Positions 24,867 through 59,226 of a DNA stretch of 64,000 nt are shown here, one piece after another. Under the pieces are notes generated by a model, which made no database searches, was not told the DNA's origin, and saw only the letters and a list, made by a program, of their open reading frames with translations. Source of the DNA: Denticeps clupeoides (lineage: Eukaryota > Chordata > Actinopteri > Clupeiformes > Denticipitidae); NCBI RefSeq assembly GCF_900700375.1, contig NC_041716.1, forward strand, positions 22,058,578 through 22,122,577, in the 5' to 3' direction. The stretch's first letter is position 1; each line of letters starts with the position of its first letter. The position numbers and the translations under genes are program-made.

Positions 24867-26515
24867 TTGGAATCTGTTTTTCCTCTTTTTACCTTCATGG
24901 CTGCTTTAGTCATTGTCATTATTGTCGCCATGTCAGCAAATGACATGCTCATTAACATGAATGATAAGAAACTGTTCAGCCAACATAACACGGCGGACAC
25001 CTGGGACACCATTATTTGTTATAGTCCTGTGTCTTTAGTCACAAGATCCATGAATGAGTAGGTGCATCCCAACTTTTGAATTGTAGTGTATGTGCTTGTT
25101 TTACACGTCAAGGTCCTGGATGGTCGTACCTGCAGTTCTGTGGGTTTGTCCTAGAGAGGAATACACAATCGCCTGTTTGTGTATTAAGATGGACACTTGC
25201 TCTCTGAAGATCTCTGCACCGCTTCCTGAAACTGGGAATGGCAGCAACACCGCACAAAATCTGCCTTGAATACAGATCCATGAGCACCCCGCCCAAGTCC
25301 TGTCACACGTAATGTGGCTGGTCCAGGGTTTTAGGACACTGTCTTCACTCATCCCCTCTCAGAATGGTTCACCATGGTTTCTGCCAAACCAGGTATTTTA
25401 GGCCATTACAATATTGCAAATTCCTGGATAGACAGCATGCAAATCTCCATCCTGATGTGTATAGCAACTCTATCAACTACTCCACTGGATCAGAATTCAA
25501 ACTTTATTATTAATTACATGAACAAATGCCTGGAAGATTACATCACAATATAGTATAATCAGTTGTCTCTATATTACAGGAACTATACATTTTTTTTTTC
25601 ATACACTGTATATATTTATATATTCCAGGGAAGGAACATAGACACTCAAATTCTAAGCAAAGAAATGCAAGAAATAACTTTAATGCACTTGAAGAATACA
25701 TACATCCTTATGTAAAATTTTATAATGCACAGAGCACAGGCCTGATACTTTTCCAATGTTAAATATGGAAAATATTTTGTAGCGGAACAATTAATTCATG
25801 GGCCATGGCAAAACAAAAAATGGAATATGACTTAGCAAACTTCATACTCAAGTTTTCACATCATAAGATGTGGGAGGAAACATAAATATATCTATATTTT
25901 GGAAGTCATAAGTAAACCTTCACAGAGCAGCATTATTCTACTTCATTTTATGATGTCACTTAAAACTGAAGAAATCCCATTTACCAAATTGGTTTCCTCT
26001 TAGAGAAGAGGAAGAAAAACTGTAAGGAACCCCGCAATGCTGTTGAAATTAATGAATGACTAAAATAAAATCGATCTTCTGCCCTTCCCTGCAGTGAAAC
26101 TGGGTTTAAAGAGAGTAACAGACAAAGAGCATCATCGCAGTGGCACGGTGATGATGAAACAAAGCAGGGGGGTTCTGTTGGGGGTTCAGCAATAAGAGAG
26201 ACGCACAATATGCATCTGAATGAAGTTTACATATAGGCACAGATTTTCAGACTTGACCTCAACCTCAGCATATTTGTGACATCCATGTTTGCTTCATTTC
26301 TCAAACAAAACCACATACAAATGAACAAATATGACACTACGACCAGCAACTAAAAACCAACCAGACAACAAACATGGGAACAGTAATTATGGGTAATAAA
26401 TTAATGATTTCTTTCGTGAAGATCACACACAAATTCTGCTGTGCTGTCACAGTGGGTCAGCAGTTTAAAGCGCACACCACCCCTGCACTCCTTGGGAGGA
26501 TGAAGCTTGCGGCCT

Positions 26516-48532
<22,017 letters not shown>

Positions 48533-48700
48533 CTCAGTGTCGCCGCTCAGGCTGCCATGGTCAGCCGGTACTGTCTCAGCAGACGTCCGGGTCGTGGCGC
48601 TGGACCGGAGGCGCCATGTCGGCGTCGCGTCACGTGACGTGACCGCCAGCTCGCGCAGCTTCCTGACTCACCGGATCTGATGCGCTTCCTAAAACGTGGA

Positions 48701-50927
48701 AAACCGGGAAGCGTCATTTCCACTGCTCTGAAACATGCGCCACCGCTGGATGTTCAGCTGACTCGTTTCATTTTTTCCCAGTTCACTGAGATCTTTGACT
48801 CAGTGATTTGTTCAGTAATAATACTTGGCATATCGAATTGTTGCAGATGGAGCAACAGTCATGCAGACTGCGCATGCGCAACAGATTATGGCGAATCAAA
48901 ACGATCATTTTTTTTATTTATTTGTTAAACAAATGTCCAAATGTAAAAGTTAGATCTTATCAGATCTTAATAACGCATTTATCATGAATATATATTTTTC
49001 TTATCCTAATAAACACACAGGACCACATCCCCAAGGTTGTGAGTTTGAATCCCATGTGAGGAGTTTGCATGCTCTCCCCACATTGGCCCAGGTGTGTCCC
49101 GGTTTCTCCGGTTTCCAATAACAGTAGGGGGATTGGCAACTCCGAATTTTCTGTAGGTGTGAGTGAATGGTGTGTGTGTGTGCACCCTGTTCCCTGAGTG
49201 AGCATGTAAAAAATACACATGCATAGTACAGTCGTGGCGTAAAGTACTGTTTTTTAAAGTATTGTTTGCTGCTCATGTGAGAGGTACAATGGTCAATTAC
49301 ACCCAACAGACTTGGATGGCACTTGTATAAATATACATAAACCGTTCCTTATTTAAAAAAAAAACAAGTTTTAGGCTACATTAGCATATTAAACCATTTT
49401 ACAATGACAGGATGAATGAATATATGACTGCCAAAAAACAGGGTGGGTATGAACTCCTGTGTGGTCTCTGATGTCTTCAGAATGATTCTCCCTTGTTTCG
49501 AGAAGAGAAAATCTAAATAAGGAATGAAATGCTTCCACACACAATTTTTATACACATGCATCTCTCCAGTTATACTCTTTATTATTTTAAAACATTGAAT
49601 TAAATGTGATACAAATGTATATTGCATTGATAAGAAAATACCAACATCTCCAGTACAAATCTATGTTTTTAATCTGTCATAAATCATTGCTCATTATATA
49701 GAAAAAGACTAACCACTGTAGTGTATTACATACATCTCTCCCAGAAATGAAAGAATATTCACAGTATGGAAACTTATGCACTTAATCATAATCCATGATG
49801 AAAAATGTAAAATAAGAGATTCAAGGTAATTATTACTATGAACATGAGTAATGTAAGTAGAAAGTGTTTTGTCGCCCTTTTAATTCTTAGAAAAATAAAT
49901 AAAACCACTGTGGTTTCAATCTGCAGATTTTCTGTAGTTTACATTTTCAGAATAAATTAAAACCAGAAAGTTCTTCACATTCTCGTTTGTTCTGAGCCGA
50001 TATAGAAAGTACCTTCAGAACAGATTTTGAACTGCACTAGTGTCCTCTCCAGAGTCGTCTTCTACTGCTGCTACATTCAGTACTGTGGACAGTAGGCTGT
50101 GAGAGGACAGGCCCCACGTCTCTGGTGGATTTCAACTCAATCATTTTGACTGGACTCTACAAAGGAATGTCCTCTAGAAAAGATGGCAGCTGCTAGACCA
50201 AGTTGACCAGAGTCCACAGAACATGAGAGGTGGTATGGCCAGTAAAGTGCAAACTTGGCACTGGATAGATGATTGAATGCAATCTCATTTCTAGCTCAGC
50301 CCTGTTCTACTGTACATAAGATAAGGACATTGACAAGAAATCACAGAGTTCAATGTCCACAGTCAATCTTCAGGTATGAATGTCCCTGTTCACATCCAGT
50401 CTGTGACCATAGAGCTTTTAACCAAAGCGCAAACCATAAAAATCTAAAAACAATACTGAACAGACAACTGCTAAACACAAACCAGAGAAACAGCCCTTGC
50501 ACTGATATTAGATTCCTAAAAACGTAGAACAAGCCCAAACCAATAATGTTCATAAAAATCAGTTTGATTTTGCAGAGTGAGAATTTACAACATGTATTCA
50601 AATGAAAATGTGTAGGTCCAAGATTATCATGAATAAAGCAAATAGATTTGACTTTTGGTTCTTATTTCATGTGAAAGGTCATGTGAATGCCTTATAAAGA
50701 TAGCAGAGATGATTGGCTACTGCGGTAGTCACTATGAAGCAAGGATTCCTCAAGGAGTTTAAAATGCTTCAGGTTGGAAGGGCTGTGGCTCACTAGTCAA
50801 TCTGGAGGTTCCTGCTGCCCTCTACTGGAAGAACATTCCACACAAGTGACTTCACTCAGCCCACTCGCACTCTTATGGCACATAGAAGTGTGTGTGTGTG
50901 TGTGTGTGTGTTTAACTTTGTGAGTAT
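48701..50927. other. Intergenic between arfgef2 and par6b
   Basis: AT-rich, mostly unremarkable. 49025-49200 carries a common diverged fish repeat (TTTGCATGCTCTCCCCACAT, then TCTGTAGGTGTGAGTGAATG), also seen near 28150. A short TG run (about 50888-50911) lies just past the par6b stop. 49300-50870 is probably in part par6b 3' UTR; no other exon was recognised. Confidence 0.45.
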
Positions 50928-53900
50928 CTACAGTGTGATCACTGTGCCATCTTCCTCTAAGCTCCGCCTCGCCACTGCCTGGACCTCCATGTCCTGGTCC
51001 TTGTGACTGACTGTGTCCATGCTCGCACTGGCAGCCATGCCGCCGTTGGAGGTCCGCAGGTTAAGGTGGGGCTCATATCGAGGGAGAGACGGCATGCTGC
51101 AGGTTACACCGGCACTGGCTGCAACATGGCCAATGGGGATGGCCGCACCACCTCCCTCGATCACCAGGTCCTCCTCGTCCTCGCTGTCCTCCTCCTCCTC
51201 AGGACGGAAGTTCTGGATAATGTGGGATGGGGTCATCGCTATGGCGTTGGAGGCCATGTAGAAGCTGGTTCCACTGTCTGAGGAGCGTCCAGAGCTGCCT
51301 GACGCGTCCCTGCCTCCTCTGCGGACAATGTTGTTGCGCTGATTGGCCGGCTTTACCGTTATGATCAAGTTGTGACTGTTGGCGATCATCATGTCCGTCA
51401 CCTGATCCAGCGACTTGCCGGCCACCTCGATGCCGTTGACCTCCAGCACTTCATCGTTGACGGCCAGTAGCCCGGTGCTCTCTGCCAGCCCCCCCGGCAC
51501 GAGGCGGGAAATGAAGATGCCAGGGACCTTCTCCAGGCCTTGGGGGGTGACGCGCACACTGGAGCCGTCGCGGATGTAGAAGCCCAGTGGCTTCTCCTGC
51601 CCATGTTTGTAGAGACGTACACGCCGGTGTGTCTCTGGCAGGATGTCCACATCGATGATGGACGACACCGGCCGGAAATCTTGCGGGAGGCTTATGATGA
51701 TGGGTGGCTTCTTCCTGTTGCCATCAGGTCGCAGGAGAACCGCCGCTAAAGCTGCTGGCGTCTTCTTACGTGTCAGAGATTCCGTACCAAATGCTGAGTA
51801 ATCGGCCTCTTCTACATAGAGAGAGAAGACAAGACATGTAGTTCAGTAATGCAGAGCAATAACGCAGGTAGGACAGTGGACATGTCATCAGCGCCCACCA
51901 CCAAATAACAGGAGAACCAGACTTGTTAAAATGGGACCGGGTTCCTCCAAACTCAAACAGAAACGTCACAGAGTTTACCCATGACGTAACTGTGCACACA
52001 TATCTGGACCAACCTGGACGTTCAACCCTTATCAAATACAAACCTTCTCGAAGAACCGCAATACAAGTCCGAATGTATTAACGGTCTAGTGGACAGCTTA
52101 TTAAAAGTTGTGTCATGGCTTCTGGAGGAAAACATTTCCTCTCTTCTGTACCCACAGAGATGGATCAAGAAAGACTCATTATGTAGAGACTGCATGGAAC
52201 AATGGTCCCCACACCTTTTCCTGAGTCAATTCTGTATGTCAGTAAAGTAGTTGGACTCGCTTTAGAGATGTCTTAATAAAAAGCCATTGGAACACATTCA
52301 CATGATAGCATGAGGCACTTTCTGCAGAACTGTGATTTTCGTCCAGACAACTGCCACTCCCTGAATATTTTCATTTTATACTGATGGTTGTACGTGAAAT
52401 TTCCAGTAGATCAGCCCCCTTCAGTTTTCTTCACCACGTCTAGATGCCGTAATATAGGGGTCTCAAACAACCTTGATGTAAATAAGCAATTAAAGTAATT
52501 AAGGTGCATTTATAAAGCACCTTTCACAGGTCGCAAGGTGATGTTTTACTGACACATGGACACTTATAACTACTTTGGCAATAAGCAAAGGAAAAAGAAA
52601 AGTGAACATCACTCATAAGAAAAGCCGAAGACTGAGTGGTTTTGAATGAGTATGTCGTCTGAAGATTTGGTGATTCCAAAGTCACCATGTGACTGTGGAA
52701 TAAGAGCCATGATGAGTAACATTGCAGGACACCAGCAAGGTACGCTGAGGCTTGTCTGTACAGTGGCCATTTTAATGACAGAGGAATATTTAGAGAAAAC
52801 TGTAAAATTTGGATAATTATATCAGTCTAATCATTTGAAATTAGCACCTCTCCAGTAGACTTCGATAGTTGTCGCCAGACGTATTTTAACCTAGCGGTTA
52901 AGGAAGCGGCCCCGTAATCAGAAGGTTGCCGGTTCGAATCCCGACCCGCCAAGGTGCCACTGAGGTGCCACTGAGCAAAGCACCGTCCCCACACACTGCT
53001 CCCCGGGTGCCTGTCATGGCTGCTCACTGCTCACACAGGGTGATGGGTTAAATGCAGAGGACAAATTTCACTGTGTGCACCGTGTGCTGTGCTGCTCTGC
53101 ATCACATGTGACAATCACTTCACTTTACTTTAAATTTGATAGAACTGTTCTCGGTACCTGCAGAAATTTCTAAGCAGTTACGTGCAGCAACAGGGGAGAA
53201 ATTTGTGCACTTTTCTACACCCCTCTCAGCTTGTCGGCTATAGCGTCTATTTAAACATGTTTATAACATCACAAAAAAAACCATAAAGAGCACAAACAAC
53301 AATCTGAAGCTAGTGAAAGGCTGAGAAAGTGAAAAATATCTTTAAAACCTGCTCCCTCACTAGTGTAGTTTATAGTATCGTTCTCAGTCATATAAGATAC
53401 AAATACACCTCTCACATTATTACTGAGAGGCAGAAAAATTCTTCTGGCAACAATAATACAGTCAAATCTGACGGCAACCAATGTCCACTAAGAGATTCAG
53501 TGGTGAATAGACTGTGTGGTTTAGACTCCCTATAAATATGTGCTCTTTGCTCAAAAATGCCAATTGTACATAAACACTCGTACACTTGAAAGCAACATAT
53601 GACATGACGAATGAAAAGATGGATAGAAGCCAGGAAGTTGCCGACATCTCATAAAACAAAACAAAAAAATCCACAGTTTCCTCACCGCACAGGGCTCTGA
53701 AATTAATTCATCTGAAGATTTATTGAATCTTCACTCTTTCTCGGTCAGAGGTTAGTATGCAGACTCAAAGACTCCACCTGGCATAGTACTAAGGAGTTTC
53801 TTAACTTTACAGCTCTAGAAATCATTAACGTCCTTCACATTTACGCACAAGACAGCTAACTTAAATATTAGCACTTATTCTCTTTTAAACAGTCAAGTAC

Positions 53901-55873
53901 AATGCTGAAATGTTTCTCATTCACACACTCGCTATCCTCACGCACTACTTTGCACATTTATTATTCATTTCACCTGTTTAGCGCTGTCTGTCTCATTGTT
54001 TTCTTCAGGTTTTTTGTTAAATGTTGTCCCCTGTTTGCACTTGTGTCTGTGTCACACACGTGCACTTTATGTCAGTATATGACTTTGTTTAATCGTTCAA
54101 ATGTTCCATGTAGCACCAGGTTCCGGAGAAACGTTATTTAAATTCACCATGTACTGTCTAGCGTGCATGTAGCTGTAACTTCAATTTCAAACTTCAACTG
54201 TGAACCACGGTCGCAGCGGCTTAAATCTACAAATGTGACCGCCTGTGTCAATACCTGCCCCAGGATATATGCCAGAAATGTAGATGGAAATTTGGGCTAT
54301 GCTAGTTGGTATCGTGGGAGGTTAGTGAATTTCAGAGGTGCTTTGGATGCACGGATCAAGCGGGGGAGTGTTCTAAACACCAAGGCAATAAGAGTTTCTC
54401 TTATCTTAGTGCTGGAGCTGAAACAATGACTAATGTACAGAGGGGAGACGACGACACACACACACGCACGGCTGAGAAAGTTCTGGAATATGGAAGCAAC
54501 GCACGCAGCACATTTACATTTTAAGCATTTTACCAGACGCCCGTATCCAGAGAGACTTACAATCAGAAGTTACAGGGACAGTCCCCCCTGGACACACTCA
54601 GGGTCAAGTGCTCAGGGAGACACTGGTAGTAAGTGGGATTTGAACCTGGTTCATAGTCGAGTGTGTTACCCACTAGGCTACTAGTGATGTGGTTCACTAA
54701 GTAAAGCCAGAAAAAACACTATAGACCTGTTTTAAACGTTATAAAAATCTTACAGGAACCAATGACTTTCAATGACTTTTCCACAACTTTTATTTTGTAT
54801 CCCAAAACTTTTCACGGCCTGGAAATTTCTCTTTTCAAAGGTTTTTAATGACCGTACAAACCCTGAATGTAAATGTGTGACTCTTCGCTCATGTGCTCAT
54901 GGTGAAACAGGGAGGAGTGCTGACTGATATGCTTGTTTAATCTCACCAATCACAGCGCAGAAACTACCATGAGTAGTGCAAGACCAATAAATCCATACGA
55001 AACTGTAATCCACCCATGATAACCTGGCCTAACCTCTCACCGGTCTCAGAAACGGAAAGTTGGAATCCCATTTACCACCAAGTACTCATCTCACAAGCAG
55101 ACCTTTGCGTTGCAGGAAGAGGCGGAGCAGCGGCGCTGCCGTGGTGATGGCCTTGTGGTAGTTGCCATCATTGTTGATTGGAAGCAGGTCTCCGTGCACA
55201 TCAGCATATCCCACCAGCAGGTCAACGTTGGGGATCCGGTGCACGTGCTGAAGCAGGCCGTAAAACTCATCAAACTTTCCAGGTTTGGAGCGGTCCAGGG
55301 AGAAACGTCGGAACTCCGCTCCGAACTGGGGAACAAAACGGAGACGAGTAAACTGGAGACAGTGAAGCACACAGAAAATCCAAAGGTGTCCGACATGTCC
55401 TGACTGGCTTTGCTAAAGTGTCAACTTGATTAAGATCCTTGATACCAATCAGTATTTAATTGCAGTCTCATTCTCTTTACATTTCTATTACAAATATTAC
55501 GTCAGCTTTCCATGAACATCACCCACGCAAGGATAAAAACCACAACCCGCCTGCTCCTTTCATTTCTGTTGTAAAGGCCGGCAGTCGTAAATCACGTCAC
55601 CTTCTGACTCTTCTAAACTCGAGTTCGGCCCGTGAAGCCCTGTTCTGCCCGGGGGCGGTAAAACAGCCCCGCGACATGCCCGAGCCCGGCTCCGGCTCCG
55701 GCTCCGGCTCCGACCACCAGCTCCTCCCGCCAGGTAGAGGGCTGAGGTGAAGAGGAGAGGCCTCGCTACACAGCCCACTTCCGGGAAGCAGGAGGACGGT
55801 TCTCGGGAGTTAATCAGACAGGCACCTTGCTCTTCACCTCCACGGCGCTCGGCTCTCGGGGGTTCCGGTTCAT
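50928..55873 (-). CDS. pard6b: Par-6 family cell polarity regulator beta
   Basis: Adaptor of the PAR3/PAR6/atypical PKC polarity complex; binds aPKC through PB1 and Cdc42-GTP through a semi-CRIB plus PDZ module at the apical cortex and tight junctions. Three coding exons, 55826-55873, 55103-55325 and 50928-51811, give 384 residues (human 372) with consistent phases. The start [16 protein letters not shown] matches the family. PB1 covers about residues 17-90 ([20 protein letters not shown] and the acidic [18 protein letters not shown]). The semi-CRIB ([15 protein letters not shown]) is near 131-146, and PDZ spans about 154-246 ([36 protein letters not shown]). The acidic stretch [16 protein letters not shown] is near the C-terminus, and the end EDGTVITL resembles a PDZ ligand. 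The [20 protein letters not shown] stretch favours the beta paralogue over gamma. Confidence 0.94.
52889..53132 (+). mobile_element. SINE family A in par6b intron 2 (best-preserved copy)
   Basis: CTAGCGGTTAAGGAAGCGGC, B box GGTTCGAATCCCGACC, duplicated GGTGCCACTGA, body GATGGGTTAAATGCAGAGGA and tail GACAATCACTTCACTTTACT. The extreme 5' GGGGCAGTGG is missing. Confidence 0.8.
54507..54690 (-). mobile_element. SINE family B in par6b intron 2
   Basis: Complement of family B: ACATTTACATTTTAAGCATT and ACGCCCGTATCCAGAGAGAC tail side, GGGATTTGAACCTGG (B box complement), CCCACTAGGCTACTAG head side. Confidence 0.7.
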
Positions 55874-56010
55874 CTTCGCCCCGCGGCTCCCCTCATTCGC
55901 CTGCGGCTGCTCGGATGGTACGTCGTCTGTCACGGAAAGCTGTTGGAAAACTACAACGTCGCCCTCCAACAAGCTTCCCGGCCCCCGTCTCCACCCGCTG
56001 AGGACAGGGC
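55560..56010 (-). promoter_or_regulatory. CpG-rich promoter and first-exon region of par6b
   Basis: GC-rich around coding exon 1 (55826-55873), including a run of repeated CTCCGG hexamers (about 55690-55713) in intron 1. Composition-based call only. Confidence 0.45.
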
Positions 56011-56506
56011 TGCCAGATCCCGACCCTTTACATTGCTTCATCTAGTCAATATTCCGTAACGAATTTACGGGTATCAAACAATATAGACTAATCAATATCT
56101 ATAAAAAAAAAAAAAACCTTTACAAGTTGGATGAGAAAGGTTAACATTGTCATCAATGTGAACATTCAACTAACTCGACCTGATTCCGCCAATTTCACAA
56201 GGGTCTTTGCGCACATATTAAGCAGACCTGGCAACAGAGCCGATGACGCGCCGCGCACCCAGGAAGCGTTGCCGGGCTACAGCCTCGTTTTCAGTCGGCG
56301 CTCAGCGCTCGCTGGAGTGCATGCGCGCAGAATTTGTAATTAGTTCGCGCGTTCAAGAGACTCAGTTGTGACAAGTCAAGCTGACCAATTTTTAACTCTG
56401 AGTTTTATATACTTATTTTTCCTGATATTGATCCCTTGCATCCATATGACTTAAATGTATTCCATTTTAATACCACTTTTGGACAATCATATTATTATTA
56501 TTTTTA

Positions 56507-56743
56507 AGTGAAGTGATTGTCACATGTGATACACAGCAGCACAGCACACGGTGCACACAGTGAAATTTGTCCTCTGCGTTTAACCCATCACCCTTGGTGA
56601 GCAGTGGGCAGCCATGACAGGCGCCCCGGGAGCAGTGTGTGCTCAGTTGCACCTCAGTGGTACCTTGGCGGATCGGGATTCGAACCGGCAACCTTCTGAT
56701 TACGGGGCCGCTTCCTTAACCGCTTGGCCACCACTGCCCCGTG
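56507..56743 (-). mobile_element. SINE family A downstream of the U1 copy
   Basis: Complete family A unit on the minus strand, its GGGGCAGTGGTGGCC head at 56743 and tail GACAATCACTTCACTT at 56507. The head begins only about 10 nt after the U1 snRNA 3' end, in the same orientation. Confidence 0.85.
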
Positions 56744-56752
56744 AAAAAAAAT

Positions 56753-56917
56753 CAGGGGAGAGCGCGAACGCAGTTCCCCCACTACCAGAAATCATGCAGT
56801 CGAGATTCCCACCTTTGGGGAATTCGCAGGGGTCAGCACAGCCGACGTGCAATGGCTGAGCCTCGCCCTGGCTGAACCGCCTTCTTGATCACGGTATCTC
56901 CCCTGCCAGGTAAGTAA
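56753..56917 (-). pseudogene. U1 spliceosomal snRNA copy, probably a pseudogene
   Basis: On the minus strand a 165-nt stretch matches vertebrate U1 from end to end: 5' splice-site recognition sequence TACTTACCTGGCAGGGGAGA, stem-loop II with CCATTGCAC, CTGACCCCTGCGAATTCCCC, and the final CGTTCGCGCTCTCCCCTG. Differences from the human sequence I remember include the first base (T for A), loop I (GATCAAGAAG for GATCACGAAG, the U1-70K site), the base after CCATTGCAC in the U1A loop, and the Sm site (GATTTCTGG for AATTTGTGG). Its upstream side is LINE and hAT sequence, so the usual snRNA promoter element (PSE) is not where it should be, and T8 follows instead of a clear 3' box. These points favour a retrocopied pseudogene over an active gene. 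Confidence 0.88.
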
Positions 56918-56929
56918 TTATGTTTAGAT

Positions 56930-58435
56930 CTCAGCTTTGAGTGCAATTTAACCACAGACTTCAGCTACAACCCGTGTTGGGGAGTAACGGAATACATGTA
57001 CAAACTATGAGTAACTGTATTCCGTTACAGTTGCCGTTTAAATGAGTGATAATCAGAATACAGTTACTTTTTTAAAATAAATGTATTACACGGCGGGACG
57101 TTCCTGTTTCATATGTTAGGGTATCCCCTCTCTAATTTTGGTAATTCCACGCTGCGCGGACCACGTATAACACAGGTGTTCTGTCGAAAATGCTGCCTAT
57201 CGAGTTGTGCTACCTAGCGGATCTGCGCATGCGCAGTCCATCATGTTTGCGCTCTGTTTCAGCGCCCATAAATCCATGGTACCCCTGAAATAAATATGAT
57301 TTAATTCACTTTTAAACCATGATCTTTATACTCTTACAGTGCACATGGACTGAGTGTGTGTAAGGTGACACGACATCACCCGGTTTAACCTCGCCGCTCG
57401 GAGGGTTTGAGGAGGGCCGCCCGAAACGTGGTGCGTTTTTTATTATCTGATTGCTACATTCATGTAGTTGTAAAAAGCATGACAAAATATTAAGTAATCC
57501 AAAGTATTCAGAATACGTTATTCACATTGAGTAACTTAACGAAATACGTTACAAACTACATTTTGGGGCATGTATTCTGTAATCTGTAACGGAATACATT
57601 TTAAAAGGAACCTTCCCAACACTGGCTACAACTCCGAGGGCTGCCACCTGCAGAAATTCTCTGATAACTCTGCAGTTGTCGGATGTGACAGGAACGGTGA
57701 TGAAAGGGAATACCGAGTGGAGTGGAGGTGGAGATTGTTCAGGACTATAAGTACCTGGGGGTCCACTTGGACAATAACCTGGACTGGTCAAAGAATGCAC
57801 TGGCCACATACAGGAAGGGTCAAAGCAGGCTGTACTTCCTGCGTAGATTAAGGTCCTTTAGGGTCTGTAACGTCATGCCACAGATGTTCTATGATTCCAT
57901 AGTGGCCAGTGCCATCTTCTATGCTGTGGTGTGCATGAAAGTAGCTGATCAGGAAGGCTGGCAGCATGGTGGGAGTAAAACTGGACACGCTGGAGCCTGG
58001 CGGAGCAGAGGCTGCTGGGAAAGATGCAGTCTATTATTGAAAATGCTGATCACCCACTGCACAGTGCTGTGGAGTGGCAGAGGAGTTCAGACAAGTTTGA
58101 AATGCTCCACTGAATGCTCCCACAGATATCAGACTATTGAACTCAGCCGTCTGCCACTCACTCACACGATAAGTGTCTCTCTCTCTCTACCTTACACTCA
58201 CTATCTGTTAGTCTGTAAACAACATGGGACTGTGCAATATGATTCTACTGTGCAGTAACTCACGTACTGACTCTTAACTTTTCATTCTTACATAATGTGC
58301 AATGATGCTTGAGCCATCACTGCATATTTATTATTTAGTTTTTATTTCTATTTACACTCATAAATGGGTCTGTCTCTCTGTGCAGTTGAAGAATTTATTA
58401 AGAGATTAATAAAGTTTCCTGATTCTGATATATGG
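56930..58435 (+). mobile_element. LINE copy, 5' truncated, split by a hAT-like element
   Basis: Left piece 56930-56971 reads NLTTDFSYN; the right piece from 57625 resumes with YNSEGCHLQKFSD, then SAVVGCDRNGDEREYR, DYKYLGVHLDNNLDWSKN, RKGQSRLYFLRRLRSF and SIVASAIFYAVVC, all landmarks of the C-terminal reverse transcriptase part of fish non-LTR elements. The frame then breaks. The 3' end has AGAGATTAATAAAGTTTCCT before TGATTCTGATA. Clade (L2/Rex1-like) not resolved. Confidence 0.8.
56972..57624. mobile_element. Non-autonomous hAT-like element inside the LINE
   Basis: 653 bp. It is bounded by an 8-bp direct repeat GCTACAAC (56964-56971 and 57625-57632). The ends are CCGTGTTGGGGAGTAACGGA and, on the other strand, CAGTGTTGGGAAGGTTCCTT, giving the inverted terminus CMGTGTTGGG. 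ATGTATTCCGTTACAG-like motifs recur near both ends. It has no transposase. An 8-bp target duplication and a CAG-type terminus are hallmarks of hAT. Confidence 0.85.
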
Positions 58436-58769
58436 AATGATGAAATGATAATTACAATGATAAAAACAGCCTAAATTGCTCTCCCCATGAAAAATATATA
58501 GTAATAATAGTATATGCATAAAATAAGTCAGCATTGTTTTTTTATTTAAGTAAATAGAAGTGAAGTTGTATAATTTTATGTGAAGTTGTATATTTTGGTT
58601 AATAAAAATCACAGGCAATTAACAGAGTTGAGTTGCACTCAAAAGGACCTTGCTGAGATCAAAACATGGTATGGTCCAAAAAGTGGTATTACAGTGGAAT
58701 ACAAGCTTTCCCCACACTGTCCCCAAGCAAAATACTTTCCAGGTACAGATGCATAAACATGATGCTACA

Positions 58770-59110
58770 ACATTTACGGCATTTGGCAGACGCCCTTATC
58801 CAGAGCGACTTACAACGTGTTACCATCGATGAAGAGATCAATTCCGGTTCACTAGGACCCCAACTATGAATACATCTATTTTATTCACTCTGTTGTAGAT
58901 TCTGTACACAAGTTCGACAACAAGAACATTACAATTGAATCTAAATATTCTTTAAAGAGGAAGGTCTTGAGCTGTTGTGTGAAGGTGCTCAGTGACTGAG
59001 CTGTTCTGACCTCGAGGGGAAGTTCATTCCACCACCGAGGGGCCAAGACGGAGAAGAGTCTAGATGAGCGTCTTCCTTTTACCTTCAGAGATGGAGGGAC
59101 CAGGTGAGCT
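58770..59110 (-). mobile_element. LINE 3' end with readable C-terminal frame
   Basis: The minus strand reads GRRSSRLFSVLAPRWWNELP, LEVRTAQSLSTFTQQLKTFL and FKEYLDS, the common C-terminal motif of L2/CR1-type LINEs, up to a stop at 58885. The 3' tail (plus strand CATTTACGGCATTTGGCAGA, CGCCCTTATCCAGAGCGACT) is shared with family B SINEs. Confidence 0.75.
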
Positions 59111-59226
59111 ACAACAAACGCTTGTTCTTGTACATGAAATACACTAACAGAAAGGTGGGCCAACTAACCTTACTTAAAAACTTTGTGTATTTACCTAGAA
59201 TTCTGCTGTTAGGTTTTCATAGTTGG

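Larger units (their letters stand above)
22511..26515. other. Intergenic between bcl2l1 and arfgef2
   Basis: AT-rich. It holds a shortened family A SINE (22755-22878, plus), a LINE 3' end (24667-24866, minus), and probably the arfgef2 3' UTR (left of 26516, possibly to an ATTAAA on the minus strand near 25670). Nothing else was recognised in 22900-24650 or 24870-25600. Confidence 0.45.

Noticed and set aside
52889-52960. tRNA-like A/B box sequence (GGTTCGAATCC) as a tRNA gene
   Set aside because: It is the head of SINE family A; the same head recurs with the same non-tRNA body in at least eight places and no acceptor stem or anticodon arm closes.
57722-58258. 178-codon frame as a host gene
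   Set aside because: It is the reverse transcriptase C-terminal part of the LINE at 56930-58435, with a frame break.
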